Below, piece after piece: positions 45,557-58,900 of a DNA stretch of 64,000 bases (the first letter of the stretch is position 1; each line of letters opens with the position of its first letter). The DNA is from Lunularia cruciata (Eukaryota > Streptophyta > Marchantiopsida > Lunulariales > Lunulariaceae): contig OX419756.1 in assembly GCA_948567375.1 (NCBI GenBank), positions 48,374,333 through 48,438,332 of the forward strand, read 5' to 3'. The position numbers were made by a program, and so were the translations under genes. Below the pieces are notes generated by a model. It saw only the letters and a program-made list of their open reading frames with translations, did no database searches and was not told where the DNA came from.

Positions 45557-45965
45557 TGTAACAATATGGAGTTTAGTGACGAAGTTAGTCGGGCTTACGA
45601 AGTAGAGAATAAGCCAAAATAGCCTAGAATATTCTAGAAGCATCTAAGAAGCTTCTTAGGAAGCTTCCCAACTAGTTAACTTGCACCCTAAGCAGGGAGC
45701 TTCTAGAAGCTTCTAACTAGCTTAGCTTGCACGCCAAGTAGGCGGCTTCTAGAAGGAAGCTTCTTGAGAAGCTTCCTAGTTAACTTGGCTTGCACTCCAA
45801 GAAAGCGGCTCAAGGAAGCTTCTTGAAAAGTTTCAAAGGTCTTGTATGCTACCTATAAATACCAAGGCCGAAGCTCATGCTAGGCATTCGGAGTTTTCCC
45901 TCATTCAAGTGTCCCAATGTGAATTTCCATTCTCCTATTTCTCTCCTTGGTTTCGGTCTTTTACA
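45557..45965 (+). repeat. 3' LTR of chromovirus copy B
   Basis: 409 bp, TGTAACAATATGG ... TCTTTTACA, followed by TCGGA (45966-45970). It differs from the 5' LTR at several positions, so copy B is older than copy A. Confidence 0.95.
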
Positions 45966-46182
45966 TCGGAAGAGGAGAGCAAAAGATGTAGATATGAACA
46001 CTCTTTTGATTTGTTTGAGGGAGAGAGTAGATAGGAAGATAATTGAGGTAGAAGACAATGTAAGTCTCAAATTAGACTTAGTAAATTCAGTGTTAGAGAG
46101 ACTTTGGAGTAGTGTGAAAGAATATAAGAAGTCCAAAGTTGCAGAAGTAGGAGTGCATGTGTCTTTGGAGTTGTCCTCTTAG
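45966..46182 (+). pseudogene. Coiled-coil ORF relic, continuation after copy B
   Basis: Joining across the TCGGA duplication keeps the reading frame of 39.9-40.3 kb. The frame then runs through a charged, helical stretch (LRERVDRKIIEVEDNVSLKL) to TAG at 46180. This is the end of the relic; chromovirus copy C begins 11 bases later. Confidence 0.5.
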
Positions 46183-46192
46183 ACATTAGAGA

Positions 46193-46604
46193 TGTAAAAG
46201 ATTGAGATTGAAGACAAAATTAAGAGAATAGAAACTCACATTGGGACACTTGAATGTGGGAAAACTCCGAATGCCAAGCATGAGCTTTGGCTTTGGTATT
46301 TATAGGTAACATACAAGGCCCTTGAGAAGCTTCTCAAGAAGCTTCCTTGAGCCACTTTCTTAGAGTGCAAGCCAAGTTAACTAGGAAGCTTCTCAAGAAG
46401 CTTCTTTCTAGAAGTCGTTGACTTGGTGTACAAGCTAAGCTAGTTGGAAGCTTCTAGAAGCTTCCTTCTAGAAGTGCAAGTTAAGCTAGTCAAGAAGCTT
46501 CCAAAGAAGGTTCCTATATACTTTTGGAATATTCTAGGCTAATTTGGCTTATTCTCTACTTTATTAGCCTTACTAACTACGTCATAGAACTCCATATTGT
46601 TACA
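46193..46604 (-). repeat. 3' LTR of chromovirus copy C
   Basis: Homologous to the LTRs of copies A and B with clear divergence; it begins TGTAAAAGATTG and ends ATTGTTACA on the plus strand. The GAAGCTTC clusters are still recognisable. Confidence 0.9.
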
Positions 46605-49600
46605 TATTCTCCACCGCTAGTTGGTGATGTCCTCATCGCCATTGAAACTTGAAACTCCTAGATGGCCGTCTATACATTCTGGAGGTGAGAGAAAGAGGCT
46701 CCCATGTAGCATCATAAAGGGGATACCCTTTCTAAAGGACCTTGTACTCTATATGGTGTTGACGTCCTCATTGAATTTGGCAATGTGCAAGGAAACAATC
46801 AACTTTGTACTCCTCATGATCATTGATAAGGATAGGAGGAAGAGGAGGTTGGACACGAGAGGAAAAAGAAGATGGGTTAGGAACAAAGGGTTTCAACTTG
46901 GAAATGTGAAAGATAGGGTGGATGCGCATATGACAAGGTAAGGCAAGTTGATAAGCAATAGGAGAGATGATTTGGGTGACATCAAAGGTCCTATCCAATT
47001 AGGGGCAATTTTACGGACTTGGGTATCAAGTGTGGGGTAGGTTATTAGAGGATATCATGACTTTATCACCAACTTCAAAGGTGAGATCACGACTATGGTG
47101 GTCTGCATATTGTTTCTAACAATTTTGAGCAACAAGGAGGTGAGATTTGGCTTGTTGGAGAGATTGGGATATTGTGGTCAAAAAGGTTGACTAATGAGGG
47201 ACCTAAGATGGAGGAGGAGCAAGAAGAGAATTTTGAACAAGCGGACCTTAGCTAAAATTGAGAAAGAAAAGAGAAAATCCGGTGCTTGCCTATTTGGAAT
47301 TATTGTAGGCAAATTCTACACTACAAGATATTCATCCCAATTGGTATGGTGGATATTGACTAAGGAACATAGCATATCTTCCAAGGTACATTTTGCATGT
47401 TCAGTTTTTCCATCTATTTGAGGATGATAGGCCATGGACAAAGCAAGCTTGGTGCCAAGTATTTAGAAGAGTGCTTGCCAAAACTTCTTGATGGATTGGG
47501 GATCTCGGTCAAAGATGAGTACACATGGCATCCTATGATGCTTGAAAACATTGTCGAACTAGATTTGCACTAAGGTTGGAGTATCCATGGTATCAAAGGT
47601 TGGTGCCAAGTGGATTTGCTTACTAAGCTTATACACAATCACCACAATTGTTGTGTGTCCTTGCTTTGTCTTGGGCAAGGATGTGATGAGATCTAAGCTT
47701 ACGTGTTCCTATTGAGCAGATGGAATAGGGAGTGGTTAAAGGAGTCCACTTGGCTTCTGGTTGTTGGCCTTGGCCATGTTGGCAGCTCTCACACGATTGG
47801 ACAAACTCTTGAACATCTTGTGTCATATTGGGCCACCACTATTGGTGTTAGAGGGTACCCAAAGTCTTGTCCACACCCATGTAACCAGCTATAGGTAAAT
47901 CATGTGCTTCTTGAAGGCGCACAAGTCAAAGATCACCTTTGGCTGGAACATAGATCCGGTCCTCATGGAATAGAAGGCTTTCCTTGAAGGAGAAGGTGTT
48001 TTATTCCTTTTTGCATGCTATAAGATGACCATATACCATTTGGAAGAAGAGATCTTGTTGTAGAGCTGATCAAAACTTGTTTTGGACCTTGGAGTCAATT
48101 TACATCGTCGTAATTGCTACCGTGATGAGAGGAAAAGACTTCAAATCAAGTTGTCATGGCCAAGCATCAAGGATGACATGGAACCAACTTGGTTTTTACT
48201 CAACTTTGATGTCAAATAATTGGAGTTGCTCCTCCCATCGATGATGTTGACTCTTCATATGTTCCAAGTGTAAGGTCTCCAACAATGATTTTTGATCGGT
48301 TAACATGATCACTTGTTTCCCTAGGAGATAATGCTTCCATACCTTGGTGGCATATACCATTGCAAGTTGTTCCTGATCTTAAGTAGAGTAATTTCTTTCA
48401 GCTATATTTAGTTGGTAAGACACAAAGGCAATGGGATGTAGTCCATCAAGGAATTCTTGTTGCAACATTGTTCCAATTGCAAAGTTAGAAGCATCAAAAT
48501 CAACCACACAAGGTAGTTGAGGATCATATGGTTGAAGGATGGGTCTTAAAGACACCATATGTTTCAACTTTTGGAATGCTTCTTCATGCTTGGTGGTCCA
48601 TTGGGAACTCAAGTTCTTCCCTAAGAGGTTAGTCAATGTAGTGTAGCCACATGAGCATAATAATGGATGAACCGTATGTAAAAACTAGACAATCCATTAA
48701 ATGCCCATACTTTTGTAGCATCATTTGGAGTAGGCCAATCAATAATGGCCTTGATTTTCTCCTCTTCCATCTTGATCTCTTTTGATGAGATCTTGTGACC
48801 CAAGAAGGTGACCTCCTTCTACCAAAAGGCACACTTTGATTTCTTGCAGTAAACTTTCCATTTTTGTAGTCATCTGAGGACTTCTTGCATGTGATTCACC
48901 TTTGTCTTGCTAAAGATTAAAATATCATCCAAGAATACCACGTATCAATCCAATAGTCTATCAAACACCCAATACATCTTATCCATGAAGACTGTTGGAG
49001 CATTAGTGAGCCCAAAAGGTAGAACTCTCCACTCAAAATGCCCATACCTTGTGCAAAAGGCAATCTTTTGCATATCTTCCCTATCAATAAGGATTTGCCA
49101 ATAGTCACTACAAAGATCCAACTTGGAAAAATATTGTGTTCCACTCAATTGATCAAGCAAGTCATCAATCCGAGACAAGAGATATGCATTCTTCATTGTT
49201 TGCTTATTGAGCCCATGGTAATTAATACAAAAATGAAGTCCTCCATCCCTTTGCAACAAATAGTACCAGTGCTCCCCAAGGACAGGTACTATGTCATACA
49301 AAGTCCTTCTCCAACATCTCTGTAAGTGTTGTTTGCAACTTCTCCAACTCCTTTGGTGAGAGCCGATAGATTGGTCTACTCATTGGTGTACTTCCTAGCA
49401 ATAACTTGATTTTGAAGAGCATACCATGATTGGAGGGTAATCCCTTGGGTAAATCATCTAGAAACACATCCACAAACTCCTGAACTTTCTAATCAGCCAT
49501 TGCTTGATGAGGCTCTTGTCCCTCCTCGTATTGTCCTTTGTGCAATTGGCTTGATCTACATTACAAATATAGACTTCTCTTCCTCCAAAGCTTGCTCTAT

Positions 49601-51225
49601 GGCTACTTCACTAACAAACTTCCCATCTAGAAACTCATCTCTCTTCAAAGCTTGCTCCATGGTTTCCTTCTTGGCAAAATTCCCGTCTTGGGACTCATTT
49701 CCATTCAAAGCTTGCTCTATGGCTACCTTCTTGACAAACTTCCCATCTTGAGACTGACTATTCTTAGGTGTCTTACTCAGAGGTGCCAGACAACCTAATC
49801 AGAAATTCCTACCTTGGTGTTGTACTTGAGTTTGTTGTTGGGTCCAATCAAATTGAACCTTATGACGTTCAAGCCAAGGTAATCCTAGAATGATATCATA
49901 GTGTAGAGCTGCCATTATAAACCTCATACACTCCGAATACTCCTTCCCAATCTTGAAGATAACAAGATGCGAGGTACAGAATGCAAAACCTTTTCTATTA
50001 TCCGCCATCATCAATCTACTTCCAATTACTAGCTTGATAGGAATACCCAATTCCTTTGCTACTTGCATAGACATACAATTCTCTAAAATTCCAAAAACAA
50101 CCAAAATCAATCAAAATCCTATAACCTTGATTAGATATCATACCTTGCAAGTGAACCAGACTTGCATAGGTCAAGCATTCAATCCCATTGGAACTAATCA
50201 AGCTCTTAGTAGACGGCTCAAAATCTCCTTTTGGGATTCTTCATTTCCCTAATCATTCTGCTCTACAATCTCCATCTATGCAACTATATGATGTCTCAAT
50301 TGGCAACAATAAAAAAAACCACCATTTTGTCATAGTTTCTCTTTATTTTTGGTGCCAAGTGGTCTTTGTTGACTGGCAACAATCTCTATTGGTGTTGGCT
50401 CCTCCACCCGTATGTAATGTATTGGTAGGTTTTGTGGAGGTCAAGGTTGAGACCAAGTCGTTGCAACCAAGGAATCAAACCATTTGGCCAACAGCATGGC
50501 TTCCTCCAAGTGTTGTGGCTCTTGCATGGTTACCTCTAATTTGGTTCTTGACTTTAAGCCTCTCACAAATTGATCCAAAGGTTCACCTTCTAGGATATTT
50601 GGAATTTTCATGATGATGTTTTGAAATTGCGTGATGTAACTTCTTACAAAGCCAATCTGTTTCTATTTTGCCAACCTATCCCGTCCAACTCGTGTGGCAT
50701 TTATAGCTTGGAATCTATTAATTATTGCACTCTTGAATTCTTTCCATGTCAAGATTGGTGCAACAATTTATAGTTTGGCTCACTCTACTCCGAATCTCCA
50801 CCATAGATTTTCTACTCCATCCAATTGGCTAGAAGCCAAGAGAATATATTTTTGCTCATCTTGTAGATTGGTAGCTTCAAAATAACATTCACAGTCAAAC
50901 ACAAAATACTCCATTGCACCTAAGAGATTCTTGCCTTCAAATACCTTGGGTTTAGGGAATTGGATTTGCTCTTCTTCTTCTCAAACTGGTACTCTCTCTA
51001 CGTGCTTTTGTCGTCAAAGATCTTGTTCATCCAACAATCAAGTAAGGTGCTCAATTTGTTGTTGCATAACAAAGATAACATTGTGCATTGCCGCCATGGT
51101 TGCTACTCTATCACACCACTCCTAATCTATCTAATTTATTAACACATAGAAGTAGTACATCCACTGTTCTCTATAAGTTACCACCAAAAGCACCAAGGGT
51201 TCCTCAGATATGGTGATCATATGCA
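46193..51225 (-). mobile_element. Chromovirus copy C (5'-truncated, degenerate)
   Basis: Minus-strand copy with its 3' LTR at 46193-46604, integrase/chromodomain remnants at about 46620-48200, RNase H at about 48240-48640, RT at about 48880-49450, the tandem-repeat linker at about 49560-49760, protease at about 49799-50110 and gag at about 50220-51105. It ends at about 51225 in the gag leader, where unrelated AT-rich sequence starts, so the 5' LTR is missing. It has many frameshifts and stops and is the oldest of the three copies. Confidence 0.88.
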
Positions 51226-51689
51226 TAAAATCATATTTTGCATATCCAAACTCATATTTTGCATGAGGAATATATAAGAAGAACTCAAATTATTGACATA
51301 TCTAACCCGGGCCCAACTTACCATGTCATGAACAATATATAACCAAAAACTTACCTTAGGAATATATAACCTAAACTTAAATCATACCTTGCATTGTAAA
51401 CCAAAACTTAACTCACTAATATTATTTCTTATTAAAGCAACCATATATAATATAAACTGAATATTCAAGTCATGTGATAATCTATAACCTTTGAGTGGAT
51501 AATCATATGCCATTCTCGTTTTCTTTGCTTTCAATCTAAAATGATGACAAGCATAGAAGATCCACAATAATCCTTGAATGAAAGACCATTTTTTAAGATG
51601 TGTTTAAGAACCCACCGCTGTGGCGGTGGAATGTAGACATGTATTCACAAATAAAGACCTTTTTTTCTTCTCTACCATAGATGTCTCCT
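51226..51689. other. AT-rich spacer
   Basis: Junction between the truncated chromovirus and the Harbinger relic. Nothing recognisable. Confidence 0.4.
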
Positions 51690-53500
51690 TAAGATTGATG
51701 TGTTCCGTCCACTTCATCATCTATCCACTCCTCCATTTCTTCCTTTGGGTCTCATCTATTGATCAAGAAGTTGTGCAAAAAAACACATGCATTGGTCCAT
51801 CACAAGAGGTATTCATTTCTATTTATCTTGATTTTCAACTAAACTTGGACTTCTCATAGTGAATGCTATCAACACTTGAAAATTCCTATATAGTACTCAT
51901 TGATGACAAGTATCCTAACTACACATTTTTTAAAATCTTTTATGTCATAAGTTTGATGTACCTTAAATGAACATATTGTATGGCTCATGGGGACATAGCT
52001 TGAATAACCAAGTAGATATTGGTGGTGTTTAAAAGAATTATTATCTTCTTGTAGATTCAAGTCCTTCCAAAGTGGCAACCTTTTTAGACAAGTCATATCA
52101 TGATAAGAGCTTGGCATGTGTTAAAATTACAACAAAACCTATAAGTATCACTATATATATACAAATTGTACATCTTGAGAAATAAACCCAAATTTTCAAT
52201 CACAAAACTCTCACAAGCAAAATCAAAAGCAACCTCTCTCTTTCAAATACTACCTTAGGGTATCTAACCTCTCTCTAAACAACCAAAATAGGGTAGGAAA
52301 TCACCATTGGATATGGCCTTTGTGTGTGAGGCCATATCTAATGGTCATTTCTCATGGAATGAACCCAAATTTGTAGGGATCAAAACTATCAAATATGGCC
52401 TATACATGATATGTCTCTCTATCATGTGAGATCAAGCTTCTCTCGTAACTTTCAATATAACCAAATCCTAAAGGAACAAAGATAACTTGTAATGTGCTCC
52501 ATTGTCAAGTGATATGAGGCATCTCTCACAGCTTTGAATGTAACCAAAACCTAAAGGAACAAACATAACCTCAATGAGCAAAGATAAAACTCTTACCAAA
52601 ACAAAAAGAAATGCTAAAACATCTCTTATCCAAGGAGAAGTTAATTATTCTTCTCTTATCATCGTAGATAAGTTGTACATTGAAAGAGTAGGAACCTTTT
52701 CAACTATAGTATATTTCCTCATCAATTTTAGGATGTTGGGCCAACAAAAAGAGAGTCATGTCCACCAATCCCATGCACCCAAGAAAACATTTTAATCCAA
52801 AAGCCTTTGATATCCTTTCTCTCTCTTCCTTGTTGGGCCAAACCATCTCTTTCTTCAAATTTGCAAGAATGGCCGTGATAACTTTGTTGGTGAATTGAGT
52901 AGAAGATCTAGAACTAATATCCCACATATTAGTTGCCTTGCCATGTAGGCACCATTTTAATTGTGTCCAAATCCATGTAATGTAATGGTAAGTTTGATCT
53001 ACATGGGTGCCTTTTCCCTCCCCAACTTACACTAGCAAAAACTACATGGTCTCCATTGAGCTCAAGTAAACTATAAAATGACAAAATATCCATTCTCATC
53101 AATTGTTTGAGTGGAAGGTGGTCTATATTTTTTAACAACATACAAAATTTCACTTTGCATGCACATCTAACTTTAATCTCCCATGTAGCACACAAAATAT
53201 GCAAAATCTCACCATGTTATAAGTAATTTTCCCTCCTTGATGCAAAAATCATCTAAATCACTTTCAGATTCCTCCATCCACTCATCTACCTCCCATAACT
53301 CCTTTTCACTTTTGTTGTCATACTCAAGCTACTTATCATCAAACTCACCTTGCCAAAATGCCAACGTCTCCTACATATACTTCTTAATCTCATTTGTTGA
53401 CTCAATGTGCAGATTAATTTGGTGCATGGTGATGAAGCATTTGTGCTCAAAGCACCATGACTTTTAGGGGTATTTTCAATCTCCCAAAATATTCCCCTCA
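51690..53500 (-). pseudogene. PIF/Harbinger (HARBI1-like) transposase relic
   Basis: Read on the minus strand from high to low coordinates: an acidic linker (about 53460-53240); FTNKVITAILANLKKEMVWPN and FLGCMGLVDMTLF (52927-52700), which is the first DDE block with Gly to Met beside the Asp; YSFNVQLIYDDKRRI (about 52640); SSYHDMTCLKRLPLWKD with HQYLLGYSSY and TICSFKV (52117-51869), where the second Asp position reads Tyr; and a C-terminal ACVFLHNFLINR (about 51800-51770). A non-homologous stretch at about 52130-52600 separates the middle blocks. The active site is destroyed. No terminal inverted repeats found. Confidence 0.7.
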
Positions 53501-53509
53501 TCTCTACCT

Positions 53510-55965
53510 CCTTTGCATCTACAATCTCTCTTGTGATATCAAAGTCTTTACCTCTTGTGTGCCTACAACCTCACGGGAAGATAAACATCTCTATCTCTCT
53601 ACAAAATGATCACTTTGCACTCTCACCTTATGCCCCACAACTCTATCCCACTATGCTAGAACTCCACTTTCTAAAATGTTCATGGAGCCTTGCAACATGC
53701 TTCCCGTGCATATGCAATCTCTCTTTCACAAGTCACACTCTATTTTAAAATTGTTTCCATTATGTCTCAAAATTTATTCCTCCGTCCCTCTATCATGGTG
53801 AGATCTATGAATTGTGGCAAGCTCATTCACTTTCTGAATCATCTATCACATGAGCTCATGGCAAGCTAGCTTTCTTTACAATTCAACTACCAAGTGAACT
53901 CAATCCTTATTTGTTTGATGTTATTTCAAGTCTTCTCCTCATCTCCAAACTAGCATGCTCTTTCAAAATGAGTCAATGTACAAGAACAATTCAAAACTGA
54001 TCCACATTTCATATTAGAAAACAAGTTTGATCATTAAAGTGCCTGATTTGAACCGACCACTTGATTCTTGATGAAAGTGCTTAATTAGTACACTATACTA
54101 TGATAAGTTTTTTACAAGAGACATCCATTCCTCATTTTTATGGGGAATAAGTCCAATGGTAACAATTTTTGGCACACGTTAATATTCTATGGCTATGAGA
54201 AAGGATCTACAATATTTCCTAGTACTGTCATCTTTCCTCTACATAACAATTTCCCAAGAGACTCATTAAAAATTAAACATGACTTTTACAAGTGGTGCAA
54301 TATTTATTTATAAAATGCACTAATGCATATATTTGTGGTGTATTCTACCCTAGTATAATGTTAAATGAGAAATGTATTCTCTTCCTCCTTGCTTACAAAC
54401 CAAACTATATCAATATATTTTATCTCTTTGAATTAAAGATAGTTATTGCAATTATAAGTAGATCAAATATATTTCTAAGCCCAATTAGATTTCTTAAGAA
54501 GTAGTTTTATTTATAATATTAATAACATTTATTTATTTATTTCACTGAAACTTTTTTATATTCAAATGAGCTTTACAAGGTTTTGTATATCAGAATTTGA
54601 CTGAGTTTATAGATTAATGAAGTTAGCCTCATTCAATTTTTATTTATAGCGTATGAGGAAAAAAATACTATTATTTTATAAATAAAATAGAAGTATTACT
54701 TGAGTGCATAAAAATATCTTATATATCAATTTTTATATTCATATGAAGCATTCATGAATGTCTTTTTTTTTTGTCACACCAAACTTCTACTTTATTCAAA
54801 TATAGTGCCTAATATTTTAGTATGAAATTGAAACTCGCTTTATATAAATTAGTCCAAAATTTAAAAATAAAATTACCATATATTTTATTTCTATAAAGGA
54901 TTTCAATCTAAAATATATATATTTTGAGTATGTATATTGGTGAGCAATTATACTTGTCAATTTTTTTACATTAAAAAAGATAATACAATTAGGTTTTATA
55001 GAAATATCTTCTTAAGATAACTTGAAAAATCAACTGAAAGGTAAATTCTATAAACGAGAGAAGTATAGGATAATTCAAATTCAGGGCGTATCATTGCTAT
55101 CATGTAAGAAGTTTACTATTCTGTTTATAAAGAAGTTTTTGAAGTTCAGACTAATTTTATCAACAGTATGAATAAATTGTTTTGAGCAATGAATAAATAC
55201 CACTGCTCACAACAATCAATACCTAAATCAATGGTTTTGGATGCTAAATATAAATCCACATTGCATTATAATATTATATGAAGAAATTGCCAAATTTTAT
55301 GCTTTGAGCAAGTACATACTACCCGAAAAAATTTACTTATCTTGATCTTTAAAAAAACCGTGTTGGCAAACAAATTCCTTTATGTTTGAAGGATAAAATT
55401 AACCATTCTTGAAAAATGCACAAATATTCCATACAGGCTTCTATGTATCTAATTATATCATAATGTTTGAGTTCCAAAGAGTAAGACCAGTAAATACTAT
55501 ACTTTTAGAGATTGAGATATATTTTAATTTCTCAAGTCTTGATAAATATTTCTATATCAAGATATTTTGTGGCTCTCCTTCTTCACTTTAACTGTCAACA
55601 ATATCATGTTTGAACAAATATTTAAAAATGTGTGAAAACTTCAATTAAATGTTTGTTTTTCAAAAATTTTAAAATATTTCTATGTAGAGGGTATGACATG
55701 CATGGCTATATGATATCAAACTTGGGCTTGAAAGAATATTAACTTTTAAATGGTTGTAGCAAAGTATATTTTAGTCTTGCAAGATAAGTATAAAACAAGA
55801 GGCTTGACTTCAAAGAATATTATCTTCAAATTCTTCACTATATAGCAAGATACAAGTATTCTAGCTATATATTTATGAAGCTATGGCCTTGCTTGTTGCA
55901 CGTTCAACCTAAGCACCCACCTATATATTTACTTTTGCATGGCAAATTTGGAGATCCCTTGTCCC
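53510..55965. other. AT-rich intergenic region
   Basis: Very AT-rich, without long open frames or repeats that I can recognise. No gene supported. Confidence 0.5.
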
Positions 55966-55969
55966 TTTA

Positions 55970-58900
55970 AGGTGGAAGAGAGTTTGAGAGAGTGTGGAGC
56001 AGGAGGGGAGAAGGAGAGATGTAAGAGGAAAGATTTATATTTTCTGAGTGCTCTCTAGCATACAACACTCTCGTGAATAGTTGATTTTGCTTGTTTTTCA
56101 ATTTCAGTTCCATTGGTACCTAGATTGAAGACCATGGAGAATTGAGTAGAAAGTTATGAGGATTTTAAGCTTTCTTTAAGGTTTAGAGTTATAATTACAC
56201 ATTGAGAGTGACGGGTCTAGAATTTTTATTTCTTACTGGTTTTTATGATTAAGTTCCATGGGAATTTTGTTTGAAAATTTTGGAGATGGAAATTGGAAGT
56301 TACAAGTGTTTATAGTTTTTAGGGTTTGGAGAGACGGTATTTTCTTATGTGAGTTGGGATGTGAGCGGTTGTGGTTTTTCAAGTATGTGGAGATATGGAG
56401 AGGATTATCATGTGTTACTATCATTATTCTTATGCTAGCCATGACTACACTTCCTTATGTAGGGCCACCTAGAGCGGTACGGGATACACCATGCCCGGTG
56501 TATCACCGACCTTTACCTTGCAAGGAGTAAAGATCCATGTGAGAAGGATGCACGAGGACTATAATTGGACCACTTGGGATACCCATGTGAGGTGAGAAAC
56601 CACATTGATAGTAGTGACACTCTAGATTAAGCAAGCTTCTTTTTCCCTTCAATGACCATTATAAGTATACTAATCAAATTGTTGGAATGGTTAGTTTCTC
56701 AGGTGGGTTTCATTTGGGGATTATTTAAGACTAATTTTCCATGTCTACGTCTATTCCATAGGCTACCCCACACACTATATGATGAGGCTAGACACGCTTT
56801 TTGCTTACCACTTGATCATTTGGCATGTGATCTCTTGGACAAGTTAGCATGGTTCCTATTCTTCTTACTCCCTCCATGATGTCTTTGTTATGCTAGAGGG
56901 GGAATGCGGGGCATAGAAAGGTGGTTGATAGATCTCATTGATTCCAAGTGGAGGTTTGGGTGGCCCTTTAGGAGGAGTTTGTTAAGACGACACATTTTAG
57001 GAGATAGGTTTTGCCATAAGATACCATAGAATCCATTCAATTATGACGGTGTAGGTGAAGTGGGAGAGTTTGGTAGAGTAGCATGAGTGCTACACCCTTT
57101 GTCTATAGCTAGTCTTATTGATGAGACTATCTCTTCCTTACACTCATTACATCATATGGCAATAGAAGGACTACAACTAAAGGTCTTAGATTATCAACTT
57201 GAACAACCTTTATGTCTTGATAGATCACTTTTTGCAGAAGCATTGTGCACTACTCCTCACCTTTCCTCAAGAGGCTTGTTAGGGATAGTTTATGAGCACC
57301 TTAGAGATTGCTTTTAGGTAGATGATCCTTCTAGTGGTTTTATTGAGCTGTTTCAGGTGGTTGCAATAATAGCAGGAGGAGATATTCTTATGTTTGTTAG
57401 TTGGATGTTAGGTGCTAGTCAACTTCTTGTGATGGAGAAAACACGAGAGGCATTAGACCAATTGCTATTAGAGAGATCTTTTTACATTTGGTTAATCATA
57501 CCATTGTCCTTCAACATCATTCTCATATTTGATAGCACCTTAGTCCACATCAATTTGGAGTAGCTACACTTGGAGGATGTGAGATTATATCTCTAAGCAT
57601 TAGGGCACTCCTAGATATTCATCTAGAGTAGGTCATCATATGGGTGGATATTGAGAATACTTTTAATAGCATCTCATGTGCATCCATCTTTAGATAGCTT
57701 AGGGAGGTTGGTGGATCCTTGGTGAGTCTTGTTCATTTTGTGCGGTCTTTTTATTGCTCTCTTGCTTCTCTTTACTACCAACATGGTTGTTCACAAGAAG
57801 GAGTCACCGCCTTGGAGGCAGTTATTGGTACACGTTAGGAAGATCTTTAAGGGGTGCTCTTATTTGCTATGGCTCACTTTAGAGCTCTCCTACCTACTAC
57901 ATTGACCATGCCAGGTTGTGTATTTCCCTCCTTGGCAAATGATACACACGTCGTGGGCCCTATAGATCAGATTAGGTAGGCCTTTAACCAATTGACTACC
58001 GAGTTACATCTTGTAGGCTTGAGAGTCAAGGTATCAAAGTGTAGGGCATAGTCCCCTTTAGGTATCCCTCACCACCTTGAGCTTTTAGAGGGGTATATCA
58101 CATCTACAAATGGACTACGTGTTCTTGGAGTGCCAATAGGATATGAGGATTCTATCACACGCTTCTTAAACAATGCCCTTGCAAAGGATGTTCCCATGTA
58201 GATGACCTTCTATTACTAGGAGATCCATAGGTAGCATTTGGTATACTCTCTTCTAGTATTGCTTGTCAATCAACTTACCCCATCCGTACAATCCATCCTT
58301 CCTTGCCCTTCTTATCACATTTGAGAGCCTTTGGTGATATTATTGGACCAAGGACATTTGAGTGCATGATAGGGATTTGGCATGTAGATAGATAGCTCTA
58401 TTAATATTTTATGGAGGGGTTGGCTTTCTATCTATGGAGGAGATGGCACCTATAACATTTTTGGGTAGTTGGGATCTCTTGGCATCCCTACTTTCCTCTT
58501 GTTTTGTGGTTGTTAATAGGCCAATTTTGGAGACTTATGTGACAGAGGTGGAAGAGTGATCCTTTTTTCTCCGGATGTAAGTGTGGCAAACAAGAGATAA
58601 TCTATCTCCATGGGCACAAGAGGACTTTCCATCTTTTGCTTCACTATCATTAGATTGGACTAGAGGTTTATAATCTTCCTTGATGGAACAACCATATGAG
58701 CATATGCTACATTCTCTCTTAGTTGACCATCCATTCTTCAAGCTACTAGATCATGTCTTTGCTCTTGCTCCGGCAAGGATGAAGGCCCTTGGATCCTAGC
58801 TTGTTCATGCATTAGGGCATTCTGACTCACACCAACTACTTTCTCTACAATAATGAGGTTTTGCTTAGGTTTGGTCCACCCATCTGCACCTTCATTACTC

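Larger units (their letters stand above)
40311..45965 (+). mobile_element. Chromovirus (chromodomain Ty3/gypsy) copy B
   Basis: A 5.66-kb complete element with 409-bp LTRs, flanked by the exact duplication TCGGA (40306-40310 and 45966-45970). It has the same order of parts as copy A, about 95% identical by eye. It is more damaged: about nine in-frame stops, every one a TGA or TAG where copy A mostly keeps CGA or CAG, plus small deletions near 43300 and 44998. Confidence 0.95.
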
